Assembly (NCBI RefSeq): GCF_003350375.1
Contig: NZ_QQAR01000001.1
Location: forward strand, 1-64,000
Reading direction: 5' to 3'
Source: Flavobacterium sp. AG291
Lineage (GTDB): Bacteria; Bacteroidota; Bacteroidia; Flavobacteriales; Flavobacteriaceae
Length of the DNA stretch: 64,000 nucleotides
In this document: positions 25,104 through 34,476 of the stretch, in pieces
Position numbering within the stretch: position 1 is the stretch's first letter
How the letters are laid out: the number at the start of each line of letters is the position of its first letter
Notes under the pieces: model-generated
What the model was told of the DNA's origin: nothing
Databases searched by the model: none
The model's input: the letters and a program-made list of their open reading frames with translations, nothing else
Translations under genes and position numbers: made by a program

Positions 25104-26084
25104 TTAGTAAACCATCAGGTTACAGCCTCTTATATCTGAGTTATCAAAACGTCCCAGTACTTCAAACGACTGGTTAGGATATTTCTTGCCAAGGTCCTGC
25201 GTAGCGATAAACGAACAGGAATTGATATTGGCCAGGTCAATAACGTTGATGCCGCCTGTTTTTCCGGTTTCGATATAGCTAAGGGCATCTTCGGTATCAC
25301 GGATAAGGATGTCCATCCACGGCGGACATTCGAAGATACCATCGCCAAGCGAATAGGCCTGAGAAAGTAGTTCGGTCATTCCATATTCAGAATGGATTTT
25401 GCTTACTCCAAAGCCGTTGCACAGTACTTCGTGCAGTTCTTCACGAATCATTTCTTTACGGCGGCCTTTCATGCCTCCCGTTTCCATGATAATGGTGTTC
25501 TTAAGATTGAAACTTTGCTTTTCTACAAGGTCTAGCAAGGCATAGGTAACGCCTATAAGCAATACGTTTTGTCCGGCATTATCAAGAGTAGTGAGTTTTG
25601 TTATAAGTTCATCATGGTTGTTGAGATAAAAGCCGCTGTCAGGATTGTTGGAGCCTTCGATCAGGTCTTCTACCATGTAAATGAGCGAAGATCCCTCGCG
25701 TTCCAGATAGGAGGGAAGTAGTGCCAGTACGGCATAATCTTCTATATTGCCATAAAATTGTGAAAATGCCTGGCGGAAACTCTGCTCGTAATAGTTCAGG
25801 TTGGTAACAAGATGTCGGCTGGTAACCATTCCGGTAGTTCCGCTGCTTGTAAAGGTTTCCTGAACCGGATCGGTACTGCTTAGTACTTCGTGACTCTTAA
25901 AGAACTGTATGGGCAGGAATGGTATTTCCTGAATGGATTTTACATTCTGTTTGTCCTTTTTCAGGAAGCTGCAAAAATCGCGATACACCGTATTGTTGTC
26001 GTATTGATGGCGAAATACTTTTAGTGTAATCTTTTCGAACTCTTTTTTTGACGATATGGTAAATATGTCTTGTGCGGTTACCAA
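25104..26084 (-). CDS. LuxE-like acyl-protein synthetase family protein
   Basis: 326 aa in the LuxE/acyl-protein synthetase family of AMP-forming enzymes. The adenylate-binding motif TSSGTTG (about residue 95) is present, along with IPFLPIQFFK upstream and SEYGMTELLSQAY later, the latter resembling the (Y/F)GxTE motif of ANL enzymes. LuxE activates fatty acids as acyl-AMP and holds them on a cysteine in bioluminescent bacteria. No luxA, B, C or D homologue is nearby, so light production is not implied; surface polysaccharide or lipid acylation is a plausible alternative. The gene is separated from the T9SS gene upstream by a hairpin. Confidence 0.85.
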   Translation of the reverse strand: MVTAQDIFTISSKKEFEKITLKVFRHQYDNNTVYRDFCSFLKKDKQNVKSIQEIPFLPIQFFKSHEVLSSTDPVQETFTSSGTTGMVTSRHLVTNLNYYEQSFRQAFSQFYGNIEDYAVLALLPSYLEREGSSLIYMVEDLIEGSNNPDSGFYLNNHDELITKLTTLDNAGQNVLLIGVTYALLDLVEKQSFNLKNTIIMETGGMKGRRKEMIREELHEVLCNGFGVSKIHSEYGMTELLSQAYSLGDGIFECPPWMDILIRDTEDALSYIETGKTGGINVIDLANINSCSFIATQDLGKKYPNQSFEVLGRFDNSDIRGCNLMVY

Positions 26085-26114
26085 TGGAATAAATGTTTTT
26101 GTAAAAATACAAAA

Positions 26115-26139
26115 TAAAAAAGCACCGCTATTGCGGTGC
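26115..26139 (-). terminator. Terminator of the small T9SS gene
   Basis: GCACCGC / GCGGTGC 7-bp stem with a 4-nt loop; the A-run on its left gives the T-tract on the minus strand. Confidence 0.8.
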
Positions 26140-26161
26140 CTGTTATTATATTTTAAAGGTG

Positions 26162-26506
26162 TTATTCGACCATTAATTTTCGTGTTGCAGATGCATCTCC
26201 TTCTTTTACTTTTACAAAGTACATTCCTCGAGAAAGGGAAGAGATGTTAAGTTCTTTAGCTCCACCGTTTAGGGTTACCTGCATTACTCTGTTTCCAACC
26301 GTGTTGTAAATCTCTATTTCTTTAGAGATGCTTGGTTTAGCAGTAGTAACATAAATCCTGTCTGCTTTGGCAGGATTTGGGTAAATGTTAAGTCCTTCTA
26401 TAGGCTCTTTACCGGCTACAGAAGTCCCTCTGCTTTCCTGAGCTACGGCGCTAAGAGAAAACAGGCAGGTGAGTAGTAAGGCAATATAAAAGTATTTTTT
26501 TGTCAT
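26162..26506 (-). CDS. Very small T9SS type A sorting-domain protein
   Basis: 114 aa from the ATG at 26506. A signal peptide (MTKKYFYIALLLTCLFSLSA) is cut near AVAQ, then about 25 residues of linker, then a full type A T9SS sorting domain from GLNIYPNPAKADRIYV to the end (ISSLSRGMYFVKVKEG, final KLMVE). There is almost no passenger: the exported protein is essentially the sorting signal itself. The frame runs 13 codons further to 26545, but the added part would displace the signal peptide. A role as a surface tag, decoy or truncated relic is possible. A clean terminator follows. Confidence 0.78.
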   Translation of the reverse strand: MTKKYFYIALLLTCLFSLSAVAQESRGTSVAGKEPIEGLNIYPNPAKADRIYVTTAKPSISKEIEIYNTVGNRVMQVTLNGGAKELNISSLSRGMYFVKVKEGDASATRKLMVE

Positions 26507-26647
26507 ATGGTGTAATATTGTGTAAATATACAAAAGATGTTTCAAATATTATACCAAAATGGAATTTTTGTTAAAATAGCAGAAAGATATGTTTTTGAAG
26601 GGTTTAGGTGCTGGTTTTTGGTAATTTAAGGTGCTAAAAATTAGCGT

Positions 26648-26681
26648 AATAAAAAAAACGCCCGCAGGCTTGCGGGCGTTT
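26648..26681 (-). terminator. Terminator of the beta-helix-like lipoprotein gene
   Basis: AAACGCCCGCA / TGCGGGCGTTT perfect 11-bp stem with a 4-nt loop, A-run on the left side. One of the strongest terminators in the window. Confidence 0.9.
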
Positions 26682-26728
26682 AAAATAATTTCAGGTCTGA
26701 AATTATGTATAGAGATGTACTTTATTAA

Positions 26729-27913
26729 TTAGAAAGCATATCCAGTCCATCCGAATGCTGAAGTATCAGCACCACCAGAAGTACCAGCAGTTACGTTGAT
26801 TGAAGCAGCATTAACACCTGGCTTAAGGTCTGTTAGGTTAAGGATAGCACCGCTAGCGTTAAAAGTTACCGAAGTACTAGCCATAGCGTCACCTAAAGAG
26901 TCAGTACAGTCAACTAGATCGTCAGGAGCAACTGTAGCAGATGCAGACCAAACAACTAGAGTGTTAGAGATGTTAGCACCACTACCTCTTCTGATTTTGA
27001 TAACGTCTGAAAGAGCAACAGGAGCGTTGTTTACGATTGTAAGACCAGAGATAGTTGGGTTAGACTGACCAGCCTGAGTTGGGTTAAGACCGTCCAGGTT
27101 ACCATCAGCTTCGATACCTCTTGGGTCAGAAGATACAGCAGTGTAAGCAGCTTCTCTAACAGCATAAGCGTTAGTGATAGTGCCAGTATATCCTTGAGTC
27201 CAGTCGATCATATCATCTTTAGCGTTAACTACAAGAAGGTTAGTTACGTTTACTGAACCACCGAAGAATTCGATAGCATCGTCGTCACCATTGTAGATAG
27301 CAAGGTTAGAGATTGAAGTACCTTTACCTACACCGTAGCAAGTAAGACCGTTAAATTCTTTTTCACCGTTGATACGAGCACCAGAATATCTGATTACAAC
27401 GTGGTTAAGAGTACCAGAGTTATCGTTAGCATCATCACCACCGTAGAAATGGTCAACAACTTCAGTTACAGCTGTACCACCACCGCTAATAGGCGCTTTA
27501 CCACAAAGGATAACTCCACCCCAGTCACCTGGCTCAGGTGTAGCAGCATTAGATGTAAAAGTAATAGGAGCAGCTTCAGTTCCCTGAGCGTCAAGTTTAG
27601 CGCCTTGTTCAACAATAACGTAAACGTCAGTTCCACCAGCAGCAGCTTTGATAGTAGTACCAGCAGCAAGCTTAAGCGTGTAAGGCTGTCTTACGATAAG
27701 ACCACTTGTAAGAACATATTCACCAGCAGGAAGCTCGATGTTAGCACCGATAATACCTTTAAGGTTAGTAGCGTCAAAATCAGGATCTTCTAAAGAAGTG
27801 ATTACACCGTCAGCAACACCCGGGTTAACTGCAGGTTTAGAATCATCGTCTCCACAAGCTACGAAGAAGCTTGCTACTAAAGAAAGCATAAGAACTTTTT
27901 TCATTGTGTTCAT
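26729..27913 (-). CDS. Exported lipoprotein, probable right-handed beta-helix
   Basis: 394 aa. Lipoprotein signal with lipobox FFVACGDDD (Cys about 21) and an acidic post-cysteine stretch. The mature part has short Gly/Asn-rich repeats such as TSISNLAIYNGDDDAIEFFGG and VNVTNLLVVNAKDDMIDW, typical of right-handed beta-helix folds. Codon use is unusually uniform and biased (few codons per amino acid), as in very highly expressed genes. It lies 60 bp after the TonB-dependent receptor and probably forms a unit with it, perhaps as its surface partner. Some annotations call this family a multidrug transporter; nothing here supports that. Start at 27904 is possible. Confidence 0.82.
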   Translation of the reverse strand: MNTMKKVLMLSLVASFFVACGDDDSKPAVNPGVADGVITSLEDPDFDATNLKGIIGANIELPAGEYVLTSGLIVRQPYTLKLAAGTTIKAAAGGTDVYVIVEQGAKLDAQGTEAAPITFTSNAATPEPGDWGGVILCGKAPISGGGTAVTEVVDHFYGGDDANDNSGTLNHVVIRYSGARINGEKEFNGLTCYGVGKGTSISNLAIYNGDDDAIEFFGGSVNVTNLLVVNAKDDMIDWTQGYTGTITNAYAVREAAYTAVSSDPRGIEADGNLDGLNPTQAGQSNPTISGLTIVNNAPVALSDVIKIRRGSGANISNTLVVWSASATVAPDDLVDCTDSLGDAMASTSVTFNASGAILNLTDLKPGVNAASINVTAGTSGGADTSAFGWTGYAF

Positions 27914-27973
27914 AGTTTTGAAAATTAAAGTCAATTAAAAGTTTAAAATTTATATAGTTATTGTATTTACTTA

Positions 27974-30763
27974 TTATAGTGTCCAGTTAAGGCCGAACGA
28001 TACAAACATACCTTTGCGATAGTTGCTTATAATAGATTCTGTAGGTACACCATTTATGGTAGTGTCTTGCGTTAGTCTGTATCTTGGGTTAAGTAAGTTT
28101 TTAACTCCCAGGCTAAGCTGTAGCTTTTTGTCTTTGATGTCAAATTTATTAATGAAATCAAGGGTTGGCACGCTTTTCTCTATTATGTTTTCGTTACTAT
28201 TTGTACCTACTGAGTAAACTTTGTCAGCAAAGTATGAGAAAACAAGAGTTGATAATAAAGCTGTTTTGTCATCGCTTACATTGTAGCTAAGGTCAGTATT
28301 GATAAGTAGCGGAGATGCACCCTGCATTTTTCCTTTATCATGTGTAAACTGTACTGTGAATTTGTCAGTGTCAACATCATTCTGAACCTGCTCAGTATAT
28401 AGGTATGAAGCATTAAGTCCGAATGTCAAGTCTTTTTTGCGGGTATCGCTTCCTAATCTGAAGATGTTTTTTCTTACTTCTAATTCAGCACCTGCTACAA
28501 AAGCTTTGTCTGTGTTAACATAAGAAAGGTCGTTAGCAGCAGAAAGGATTCTCATACGGCTGATAGGGTCTTTGATGTATTTGTATAAACCACCGATTGA
28601 GATAATTTCATTGTCAGACATATACCAGTCATATTTAAGGTCAACGTTATAATCTGTTGATGGTAATAGGTTCGGGTTACCCATTTCTGAGATGTTTACA
28701 TCTTCATAAAGGAAAGCTGCTGTTTCTTTAAACTGAGGCATTGTATATGTCTGGCTCGCTGCGAAACGGATAGCATTTTTCTCATTTAGAGAATATTTCA
28801 GGTTAAGGCTTGGTAGGAAATAATCCTTATCAATTGTAGAAGGGTCTATCGCAAGATTGTTTACGCTACTTGAAAGGTTAGTATCCCAGTCAATTTTCTG
28901 GCTTACTTTTTCATAACGTACACCTGCCTGAACTGTTAGGTTTTCGCTGAATGGGTATACCATTTGTGCAAAACCTGCATAGATTTGTCTGTCAGCAAGG
29001 TAGTAGAAAGGATCTAGTGCGTTAGCGTTTTTACCTCTTGTAGTTACAAGGTCAAAACCTCCATTGTTTTTTCCAAGTGTCAGGTTTTCCTGGTTGAATA
29101 CTGCGTCCGGGTTGTTCGGGTTTACCGGTACCGGGTTGTTAAAGTCGTAGTTGATCTGAGTGAAATCAAAAGTTCTGTCAGTACTACGCATGTTGAATCC
29201 TGCCGTTAATACTTTTTTCAGGTTGCTTTCAGGGTTAAAAGTATATTCTCCTTCAATTTTACCGGCAACATCATTTTCTTCAAGAGTAGAGTACCAGCGG
29301 TTGTTAAGTCCTGCTGAGTTACTCGCTACAGTATATCCGTTACCGTTTGTTCCGTTGTAGTCGTAGTCATAAGAATTAGTACGTCTGTCCGGCTGGCTGG
29401 ATCTGATAGTATTATATGTTACACCTGCGTTTGCTTTTATCTTATCAGTAAATCTGTATTCACCTAATAATTGGTTAACGAACAGGTTGTTGTTGTTTAA
29501 CTGCTGACGACGGATAAGTGAGTTGTTAGCGTCGTTATTGTCATTGATATTTTTTGCAAAACCGCGATAATCTCCTACAGACTGGTTGTTGTCGTGAATG
29601 AAAAGGGTGTTGTATGAAATACTTCTTTGGTTTCCAAATTTGTATTTTACGTTTCCTAAAGCCGATTGAGTCGCTTTATATTCTGATTTTTCAAAATTCA
29701 TGTCCATTCCTGCACCACCCTGAGGGTTAACCTGACGAGCCTGGCCATGTTTGTAAGTAAAGTCGCTTGAACTTTGTACTGTAGCAAATACTGAAAGTGA
29801 TTTTTCTCCACCCAGGTCAAATTTACCACCTCCTGCAATGTTGAAGCTTGAATTGATAAGGTTGTTTTTTTGTACAGGGTTAAAGCTGGTTTTAAAGTCG
29901 TAGCTTTTAAGGTTTGTAAGCGGAATATCTTTTCCGTTTTCTAAGAAACCAAAGTAATTATAAGCCCCATCAGCTACAAGGAAATTACCTGCGCCTATAG
30001 CATTAGTATTATATCCGGTACCTACACCTGCATTAAGGTAGCTTCTTTTATCAACTTCTTTAGAGGAGATATCTATATTAGCACCTGCATTATCTCCATA
30101 AATATCAGCACTGAATGTTTTGTTGATATTGATGTTCTTGATAATTGATGAACCAAAGAACTCAAGAGATATGTTTTTATATACCGGATCCTCTGATGGT
30201 AATGGTAATCCGTTTAATGTTGTAGAGTTATAACGGTCACCAAGACCACGTACGAATACGTTGTTTACGTCATCTGATTTTGACACCCCTGATGTTTTTA
30301 CAACAGCTGCAGCAGCGTCACTAATACCTTTACGGCTAAGTTCCTGTGCTCCAATAGCCTGTTTCATCTCGATAGCATTTTGTTGTTCTGCTATAAGAGC
30401 TGATTCTTTCTCGCGGCTTACAATTTTTTCGATTACTACGTCCTGTAGTTGTACGCTCGTAGATTCAAGTGCTTTGTTTACTGTTATAGTCTGATTAGCT
30501 TTTACAGTAACCTGTACTTCGGCATTGTGGTAGCCTAAAAATGCAAATATTAATGTTTGAGGTCCTTCATTCGCTGTAATAGAGTAGTTACCGTTTTCAT
30601 CGGCGTTAACAGCTATTTTAGTTCCTTTTACAAGTACGCTGGCAAATGGCAGCGTTTCATTACCCATGTCTTTGTCTGTAATGGTACCTGTAATAGTACC
30701 TTTGTTTTGTGCAAAGCCCAGAGTTACAAAAAACAGTGCAATTAATAAAAATCTAAGTTTCAT
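27974..30763 (-). CDS. TonB-dependent outer-membrane receptor with carboxypeptidase-like domain
   Basis: 929 aa. Signal peptide (FVTLGFAQ), an N-terminal CarboxypepD_reg-like domain (about 20-105; GTITGTITDKDMG, FLGYHNAEVQV), the plug domain (about 125-250; VFVRGLGDRYNSTTLNGLPL), then a 22-strand beta-barrel ending SFGLNWTL, the expected aromatic C-terminal residues. It imports a substrate with energy from TonB-ExbBD. The plug and barrel resemble receptors for siderophores or other small ligands, and no SusD partner is present. It is divergent from a PhoB/PhoR-like two-component pair, which could mean phosphate-controlled expression. The substrate is unknown. Confidence 0.93.
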   Translation of the reverse strand: MKLRFLLIALFFVTLGFAQNKGTITGTITDKDMGNETLPFASVLVKGTKIAVNADENGNYSITANEGPQTLIFAFLGYHNAEVQVTVKANQTITVNKALESTSVQLQDVVIEKIVSREKESALIAEQQNAIEMKQAIGAQELSRKGISDAAAAVVKTSGVSKSDDVNNVFVRGLGDRYNSTTLNGLPLPSEDPVYKNISLEFFGSSIIKNININKTFSADIYGDNAGANIDISSKEVDKRSYLNAGVGTGYNTNAIGAGNFLVADGAYNYFGFLENGKDIPLTNLKSYDFKTSFNPVQKNNLINSSFNIAGGGKFDLGGEKSLSVFATVQSSSDFTYKHGQARQVNPQGGAGMDMNFEKSEYKATQSALGNVKYKFGNQRSISYNTLFIHDNNQSVGDYRGFAKNINDNNDANNSLIRRQQLNNNNLFVNQLLGEYRFTDKIKANAGVTYNTIRSSQPDRRTNSYDYDYNGTNGNGYTVASNSAGLNNRWYSTLEENDVAGKIEGEYTFNPESNLKKVLTAGFNMRSTDRTFDFTQINYDFNNPVPVNPNNPDAVFNQENLTLGKNNGGFDLVTTRGKNANALDPFYYLADRQIYAGFAQMVYPFSENLTVQAGVRYEKVSQKIDWDTNLSSSVNNLAIDPSTIDKDYFLPSLNLKYSLNEKNAIRFAASQTYTMPQFKETAAFLYEDVNISEMGNPNLLPSTDYNVDLKYDWYMSDNEIISIGGLYKYIKDPISRMRILSAANDLSYVNTDKAFVAGAELEVRKNIFRLGSDTRKKDLTFGLNASYLYTEQVQNDVDTDKFTVQFTHDKGKMQGASPLLINTDLSYNVSDDKTALLSTLVFSYFADKVYSVGTNSNENIIEKSVPTLDFINKFDIKDKKLQLSLGVKNLLNPRYRLTQDTTINGVPTESIISNYRKGMFVSFGLNWTL

Positions 30764-30886
30764 TTCGTGTGTTATAATTTTGCTGCAAAGTAACTGCCGC
30801 GATTTGGATGCTGTGTTACATAATCGTTATCACTGAATTTGGTATTTATTATTAAATTGTTAAGGCATTAAATAATTGTTAACACG

Positions 30887-30916
30887 TTTGATGGTTTTGT
30901 ATTATCTTTACCTTTG
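30887..30916 (+). promoter_or_regulatory. Predicted promoter of the response-regulator gene
   Basis: TTTG at 30887-30890 and TACCTTTG at 30909-30916 with 18 bp between them, 29 bp before the ATG. It lies in the 181-bp gap shared with the divergent TonB-receptor gene. Confidence 0.6.
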
Positions 30917-30944
30917 AGCCCGAAAACATAGATGAATTATCATT

Positions 30945-31628
30945 ATGAAGAAAAAAGAGATCAAGATCTTACTGGTTGACGATGAGCAGGATATCCTGGA
31001 AATTGTAGGCTACAACCTGACACAGGAGGGTTATCAGGTGTCTACCGCGGTTAATGGAAAAGAAGCAGTAGCTAAAGCAAAAAAAGAACTTCCGCATCTT
31101 ATTATTATAGATGTAATGATGCCTGAGATGGACGGCATGGAAGCGGTAGAGAACATTAGGAAAATACCTGAGCTTAGCAACGTTATCATTACATTCCTTA
31201 CTGCACGTAGCGAAGATTATTCACAAGTGGCAGGATTTGATGCAGGTGCAGATGATTATATTGCGAAACCTATCAAGCCGAAATTGCTTGTAAGCAAGGT
31301 AAAAGCATTGCTTAGAAGACTTAAGGATGATGAAACCAAAGAAGACGTTCTTAGAGTTGGTAACATCGAGATCAACCGTGAAGAATATAAAATAGTATTG
31401 GAAGACAAAGAGATTGTTTTACCAAGAAAAGAGTTTGAACTGTTTTATCTTTTAGCTTCTAAACCGGGTAAAGTATTTAAAAGAGAAGAAATTCTTGATA
31501 AGGTTTGGGGTAACGAAGTGGTTGTAGGCGGACGTACAATTGACGTTCACATCAGGAAGCTTCGCGAAAAAATAGGCGATGATTTATTTAAAACCATAAA
31601 AGGAGTGGGCTATAAGCTCGAAATTTAG
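30945..31628 (+). CDS. OmpR/PhoB-family response regulator
   Basis: 227 aa. A receiver domain (residues 5-120) with the acid pocket VDDE (Asp12/13) and phosphoacceptor Asp56 in IIIDVMMPEMDG, and a C-terminal winged-helix domain (about 130-227) with VVGGRTIDVHIRKLREKIG and IKGVGYKL, typical of OmpR/PhoB. It is encoded just before its histidine kinase and shares one base with it. Closest in style to PhoB/PhoP regulators of Bacteroidota. The divergent TonB receptor is a likely target. Confidence 0.94.
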   Translation: MKKKEIKILLVDDEQDILEIVGYNLTQEGYQVSTAVNGKEAVAKAKKELPHLIIIDVMMPEMDGMEAVENIRKIPELSNVIITFLTARSEDYSQVAGFDAGADDYIAKPIKPKLLVSKVKALLRRLKDDETKEDVLRVGNIEINREEYKIVLEDKEIVLPRKEFELFYLLASKPGKVFKREEILDKVWGNEVVVGGRTIDVHIRKLREKIGDDLFKTIKGVGYKLEI

Positions 31629-32671
31629 TGGCAATAAACTTTAAAAAAACATATAGGTTTGCCGTAAAATCGGCACTTTATATATCACTTTTCTCAACCG
31701 CCTTCATGGCGGTTATGTTGCATTATTTCCAGACGTTAAACTGGAATTTTGTTGTAATATTCTCCATAGCATTATTCATATTTTCATTTTTTGTGCTGCA
31801 GTACAGGGTGGAGCGTTTTATTTACCGAAGAGTAAAAAAAATATATGATGATGTGTCGCTCTTAGAATCGAGCAGTTTCAGGAATAAATCCATTACTACC
31901 GATATGGCTACTCTTACCCGAGAGGTTGAGAAGTTTGCCCGAGATAAGAAAATTGAGATCGAAACCCTTAAAATCCGCGAGGAATACCGAAGAGAATTCC
32001 TGGGAAATGTTTCGCATGAGCTAAAAACACCTTTGTTTACTGTTCAGGGGTATATCCTTACGCTGCTTGACGGCGCCATGAATGATAAGGAACTGCGAAA
32101 AAAATACCTTCAGCGTGCTGAAAAAGGAGTTGAAAGACTAATCTACATAGTGCAGGATCTTGATATGATCACCAAACTTGAGGTAGGTGACCTTAATCTT
32201 AGTTTTACCCGTTTTAATATTGTAGATGTTATACAAAACGTATTTGACCTTCTTGAGATGAAAGCCGATGCCAAGGGTATAATGCTGATGTTCGACATGA
32301 AGTACTATAAGCCTATAATGGTATATGGTGATCAGGAGAAAATACAGCAGGTGATAACCAATCTGGTTGTAAACTCTATTAAATATGGTAAAGAGAACGG
32401 AACGACTGAGGTGGCTATCGAAGATCTGGTAAACAACAAGATAATCGTTCGTATCAAAGATAACGGTGAGGGAATCGAGAAAAAGAACATCTCACGCCTT
32501 TTTGAACGTTTCTTCCGTGTAGATAAGAGTGGTGCCCGTACCGAAGGTGGTTCTGGTCTTGGGCTTGCTATCGTAAAACACATAATAGAAGCCCACGACG
32601 AAAAAATATATGTAGAGAGTGAATACGGGAAAGGATCAGAATTCTCATTTACCCTCGAAAAGACAAAATAA
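31628..32671 (+). CDS. Sensor histidine kinase, PhoR-like, no periplasmic domain
   Basis: 347 aa from a GTG that overlaps the stop of the response regulator by one base (TAGTG). Two TM helices (about residues 15-35 and 40-60) are joined by only about five residues, so there is no periplasmic sensor. A charged linker follows, then the HisKA H-box FLGNVSHELKTPL (His130) and a HATPase_c domain with the N-box NLVVNSIKYG, DNGEGI and GGSGLGLAIVKHI. E. coli PhoR has the same lack of a periplasmic domain, which supports a PhoR-like signal input from another membrane protein. The 3' end overlaps the convergent glycosyltransferase by 27 bp. Confidence 0.93.
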   Translation: MAINFKKTYRFAVKSALYISLFSTAFMAVMLHYFQTLNWNFVVIFSIALFIFSFFVLQYRVERFIYRRVKKIYDDVSLLESSSFRNKSITTDMATLTREVEKFARDKKIEIETLKIREEYRREFLGNVSHELKTPLFTVQGYILTLLDGAMNDKELRKKYLQRAEKGVERLIYIVQDLDMITKLEVGDLNLSFTRFNIVDVIQNVFDLLEMKADAKGIMLMFDMKYYKPIMVYGDQEKIQQVITNLVVNSIKYGKENGTTEVAIEDLVNNKIIVRIKDNGEGIEKKNISRLFERFFRVDKSGARTEGGSGLGLAIVKHIIEAHDEKIYVESEYGKGSEFSFTLEKTK

Positions 32672-33706
32672 ATCTTTCCATTTCATATCGCCTGCGATAT
32701 GTTTTAAACCCTTATAGTGATCTGCCTTGCGTAGATCACTTATTTTAAAATCGTTTTGTGTGGCATAAGGCACTAATCCTGATTTCTTTAATTTCTTTGC
32801 CAGATATTCCTGTTCATATCTTCCGGGAGTTGGAATAAAAAAGGCCTTTCTTCCCATTTGTGCCAAATCCATTATGGTGCTGTAGCCCGAACGGCAAAGT
32901 ATCACTTCACTTTGGTTAAAGGCATCTTCAAGGGCAGCGCTATTCATAAAGTTATAAAAGGTAATATTGCCATCCTGAATAACTTCTTCATCGGCTTCTA
33001 CTACACCTCTTACAAAAAGAGTCTTTCCGGAATAGTTTTTCAGTTCTTCACGTAGTTTTTCTTCCAGCATGCGACGTTGTGGTTCGGTACCGGAGAGTAT
33101 TACCATAAGGTCGTACTTTTTAGCAATAGGCTTTTTGTGAAGGCGGCTTAGTGGGCCAATATATTTTAGTTTGAGGTTGTTTTCTTCACTATGTCCCAGT
33201 TTGCCTGAAAGGTTCGGCGCGTGTTCAACATCGGGAACCCAGCATTCGTTATATTTTTTAATGAACCTGCGATGCAATGGTGTGGTTATCCATGTAGTGG
33301 TGCCTGTAAGTACATTAAGCTGATGGGTAAGGAATACCGATGGTATGCTCTTAGACCGTGCGCCAAGCCTGTTGTCTGAAATTATGCCTTGTATGGCATA
33401 CTCTTTAATGATATTACGAATGATCCTTTTTTCAGTGCGTATGGCTTTTAGCATCTGTGGCAGCAGCCTGATGATTTTAAGTTTAAAGAATACACCTCTC
33501 TTGGCATATTCTATATGATAATGTGGTAATTCAAGAGCTGTTAAGTGAGGAAACTCTTTTTTTAGCAATGCGAGCGCAATACCGTCAGATGCGATTATAG
33601 GTTCGTATCCGTGGTTTTCGAGTGCTTCAATAACAGGGATGCAGCGCGTAGCATGGCCTAGCCCCCAGTTGAGCGGGGCAACGAGTATTCTCTTTTTATA
33701 CGACAA
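32645..33706 (-). CDS. GT28/MurG-like glycosyltransferase
   Basis: 353 aa with a GT-B fold. The N-terminus reads ILVAPLNWGLGHATRCIPV, with the Gly-rich GLGHATR loop of MurG-like and related transferases. The C-terminal half contains ILSGTEPQR and EVILCRSGYSTIMDLAQMGRK, the nucleotide-sugar binding region of GT28, followed by FIPTPGRYEQEYLA. It is not MurG itself: the acceptor-side motifs differ. It may act on a lipid or surface polysaccharide. The last 27 bp overlap the convergent histidine-kinase gene. Confidence 0.85.
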   Translation of the reverse strand: MSYKKRILVAPLNWGLGHATRCIPVIEALENHGYEPIIASDGIALALLKKEFPHLTALELPHYHIEYAKRGVFFKLKIIRLLPQMLKAIRTEKRIIRNIIKEYAIQGIISDNRLGARSKSIPSVFLTHQLNVLTGTTTWITTPLHRRFIKKYNECWVPDVEHAPNLSGKLGHSEENNLKLKYIGPLSRLHKKPIAKKYDLMVILSGTEPQRRMLEEKLREELKNYSGKTLFVRGVVEADEEVIQDGNITFYNFMNSAALEDAFNQSEVILCRSGYSTIMDLAQMGRKAFFIPTPGRYEQEYLAKKLKKSGLVPYATQNDFKISDLRKADHYKGLKHIAGDMKWKDLFCLFEGK

Positions 33707-33801
33707 AGTGGTGTTTTTTGATAACTATTTAATAAGTGCAATCTAAAATTATTTCCAGTGTCGTATATTTCCATAATTTTACCAAAAATTTAAATTAAGA
33801 C

Positions 33802-34473
33802 GTGGGAAGCAAGAACAAACTCAAAAGGTTTAGGGAAAACGAAACATTTGGCAACGTAATGCAGCCTTCAAGAGAAGAGGCGGTAGCAGGTGATTTTGCG
33901 TTGAAAGGCAAATGGAATGAATTTTTTAAGAACGATAATCCTATTGTGCTGGAGCTTGGCTGTGGTAAAGGAGAATATTCGGTAGGACTGGCAGAGCGCT
34001 ATCCTGATACTAACTTTATTGGTATCGATATTAAGGGGGCCCGTTTTTGGAGAGGTGCCAAGACTGCTGTAGAGAATGGTTTGCATAATGTGGCTTTCCT
34101 TCGTACGCAGATTGAGCTTATCGAGCACTTTTTTGCCGAAGGCGAAGTAACCGAGATATGGATTACCTTCCCTGATCCTCAGATTAAATACAAACGTACC
34201 AAACACAGGCTTACCAACTCGGAGTTTCTTCAGCGTTATAAAAAGATACTTAAAAAAGACGGTTTCATGAACCTTAAGACCGATAGCGAATTCATGCATG
34301 GTTATACGCTTGGGTTGCTGCACGGCGAAGGACATGAAGTTATTTATGCGAACCACAACGTTTACCGCAACGAAGGTGCTCCTAAAGTGGTTACGGCGAT
34401 ACAAACGTTTTACGAACAACAATATCTTGAGCAAAATAAGCCTATAACCTACATTAAGTTTAAAATAAAATAA
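33802..34473 (+). CDS. trmB: tRNA (guanine-N7)-methyltransferase TrmB
   Basis: 223 aa, starting at GTG 33802. Rossmann-fold SAM methyltransferase: SAM motif LELGCGKGEYSV (about residue 52), then FIGIDIKGARF, and the family signature ITFPDPQIKYKRTKHRL (about residue 126). It methylates G46 in the variable loop of tRNA. Length is normal for the bacterial enzyme. It is followed 3 bp later by the LysE-family gene, so the two are probably co-transcribed, with the alkyltransferase-like gene next. Confidence 0.95.
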   Translation: MGSKNKLKRFRENETFGNVMQPSREEAVAGDFALKGKWNEFFKNDNPIVLELGCGKGEYSVGLAERYPDTNFIGIDIKGARFWRGAKTAVENGLHNVAFLRTQIELIEHFFAEGEVTEIWITFPDPQIKYKRTKHRLTNSEFLQRYKKILKKDGFMNLKTDSEFMHGYTLGLLHGEGHEVIYANHNVYRNEGAPKVVTAIQTFYEQQYLEQNKPITYIKFKIK

Positions 34474-34476
34474 AGG

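Noticed and set aside
25104..26084. Bioluminescence locus, because of the LuxE-like gene
   Set aside because: No luxA, luxB, luxC or luxD homologue lies near it; LuxE-family proteins occur widely outside light production.
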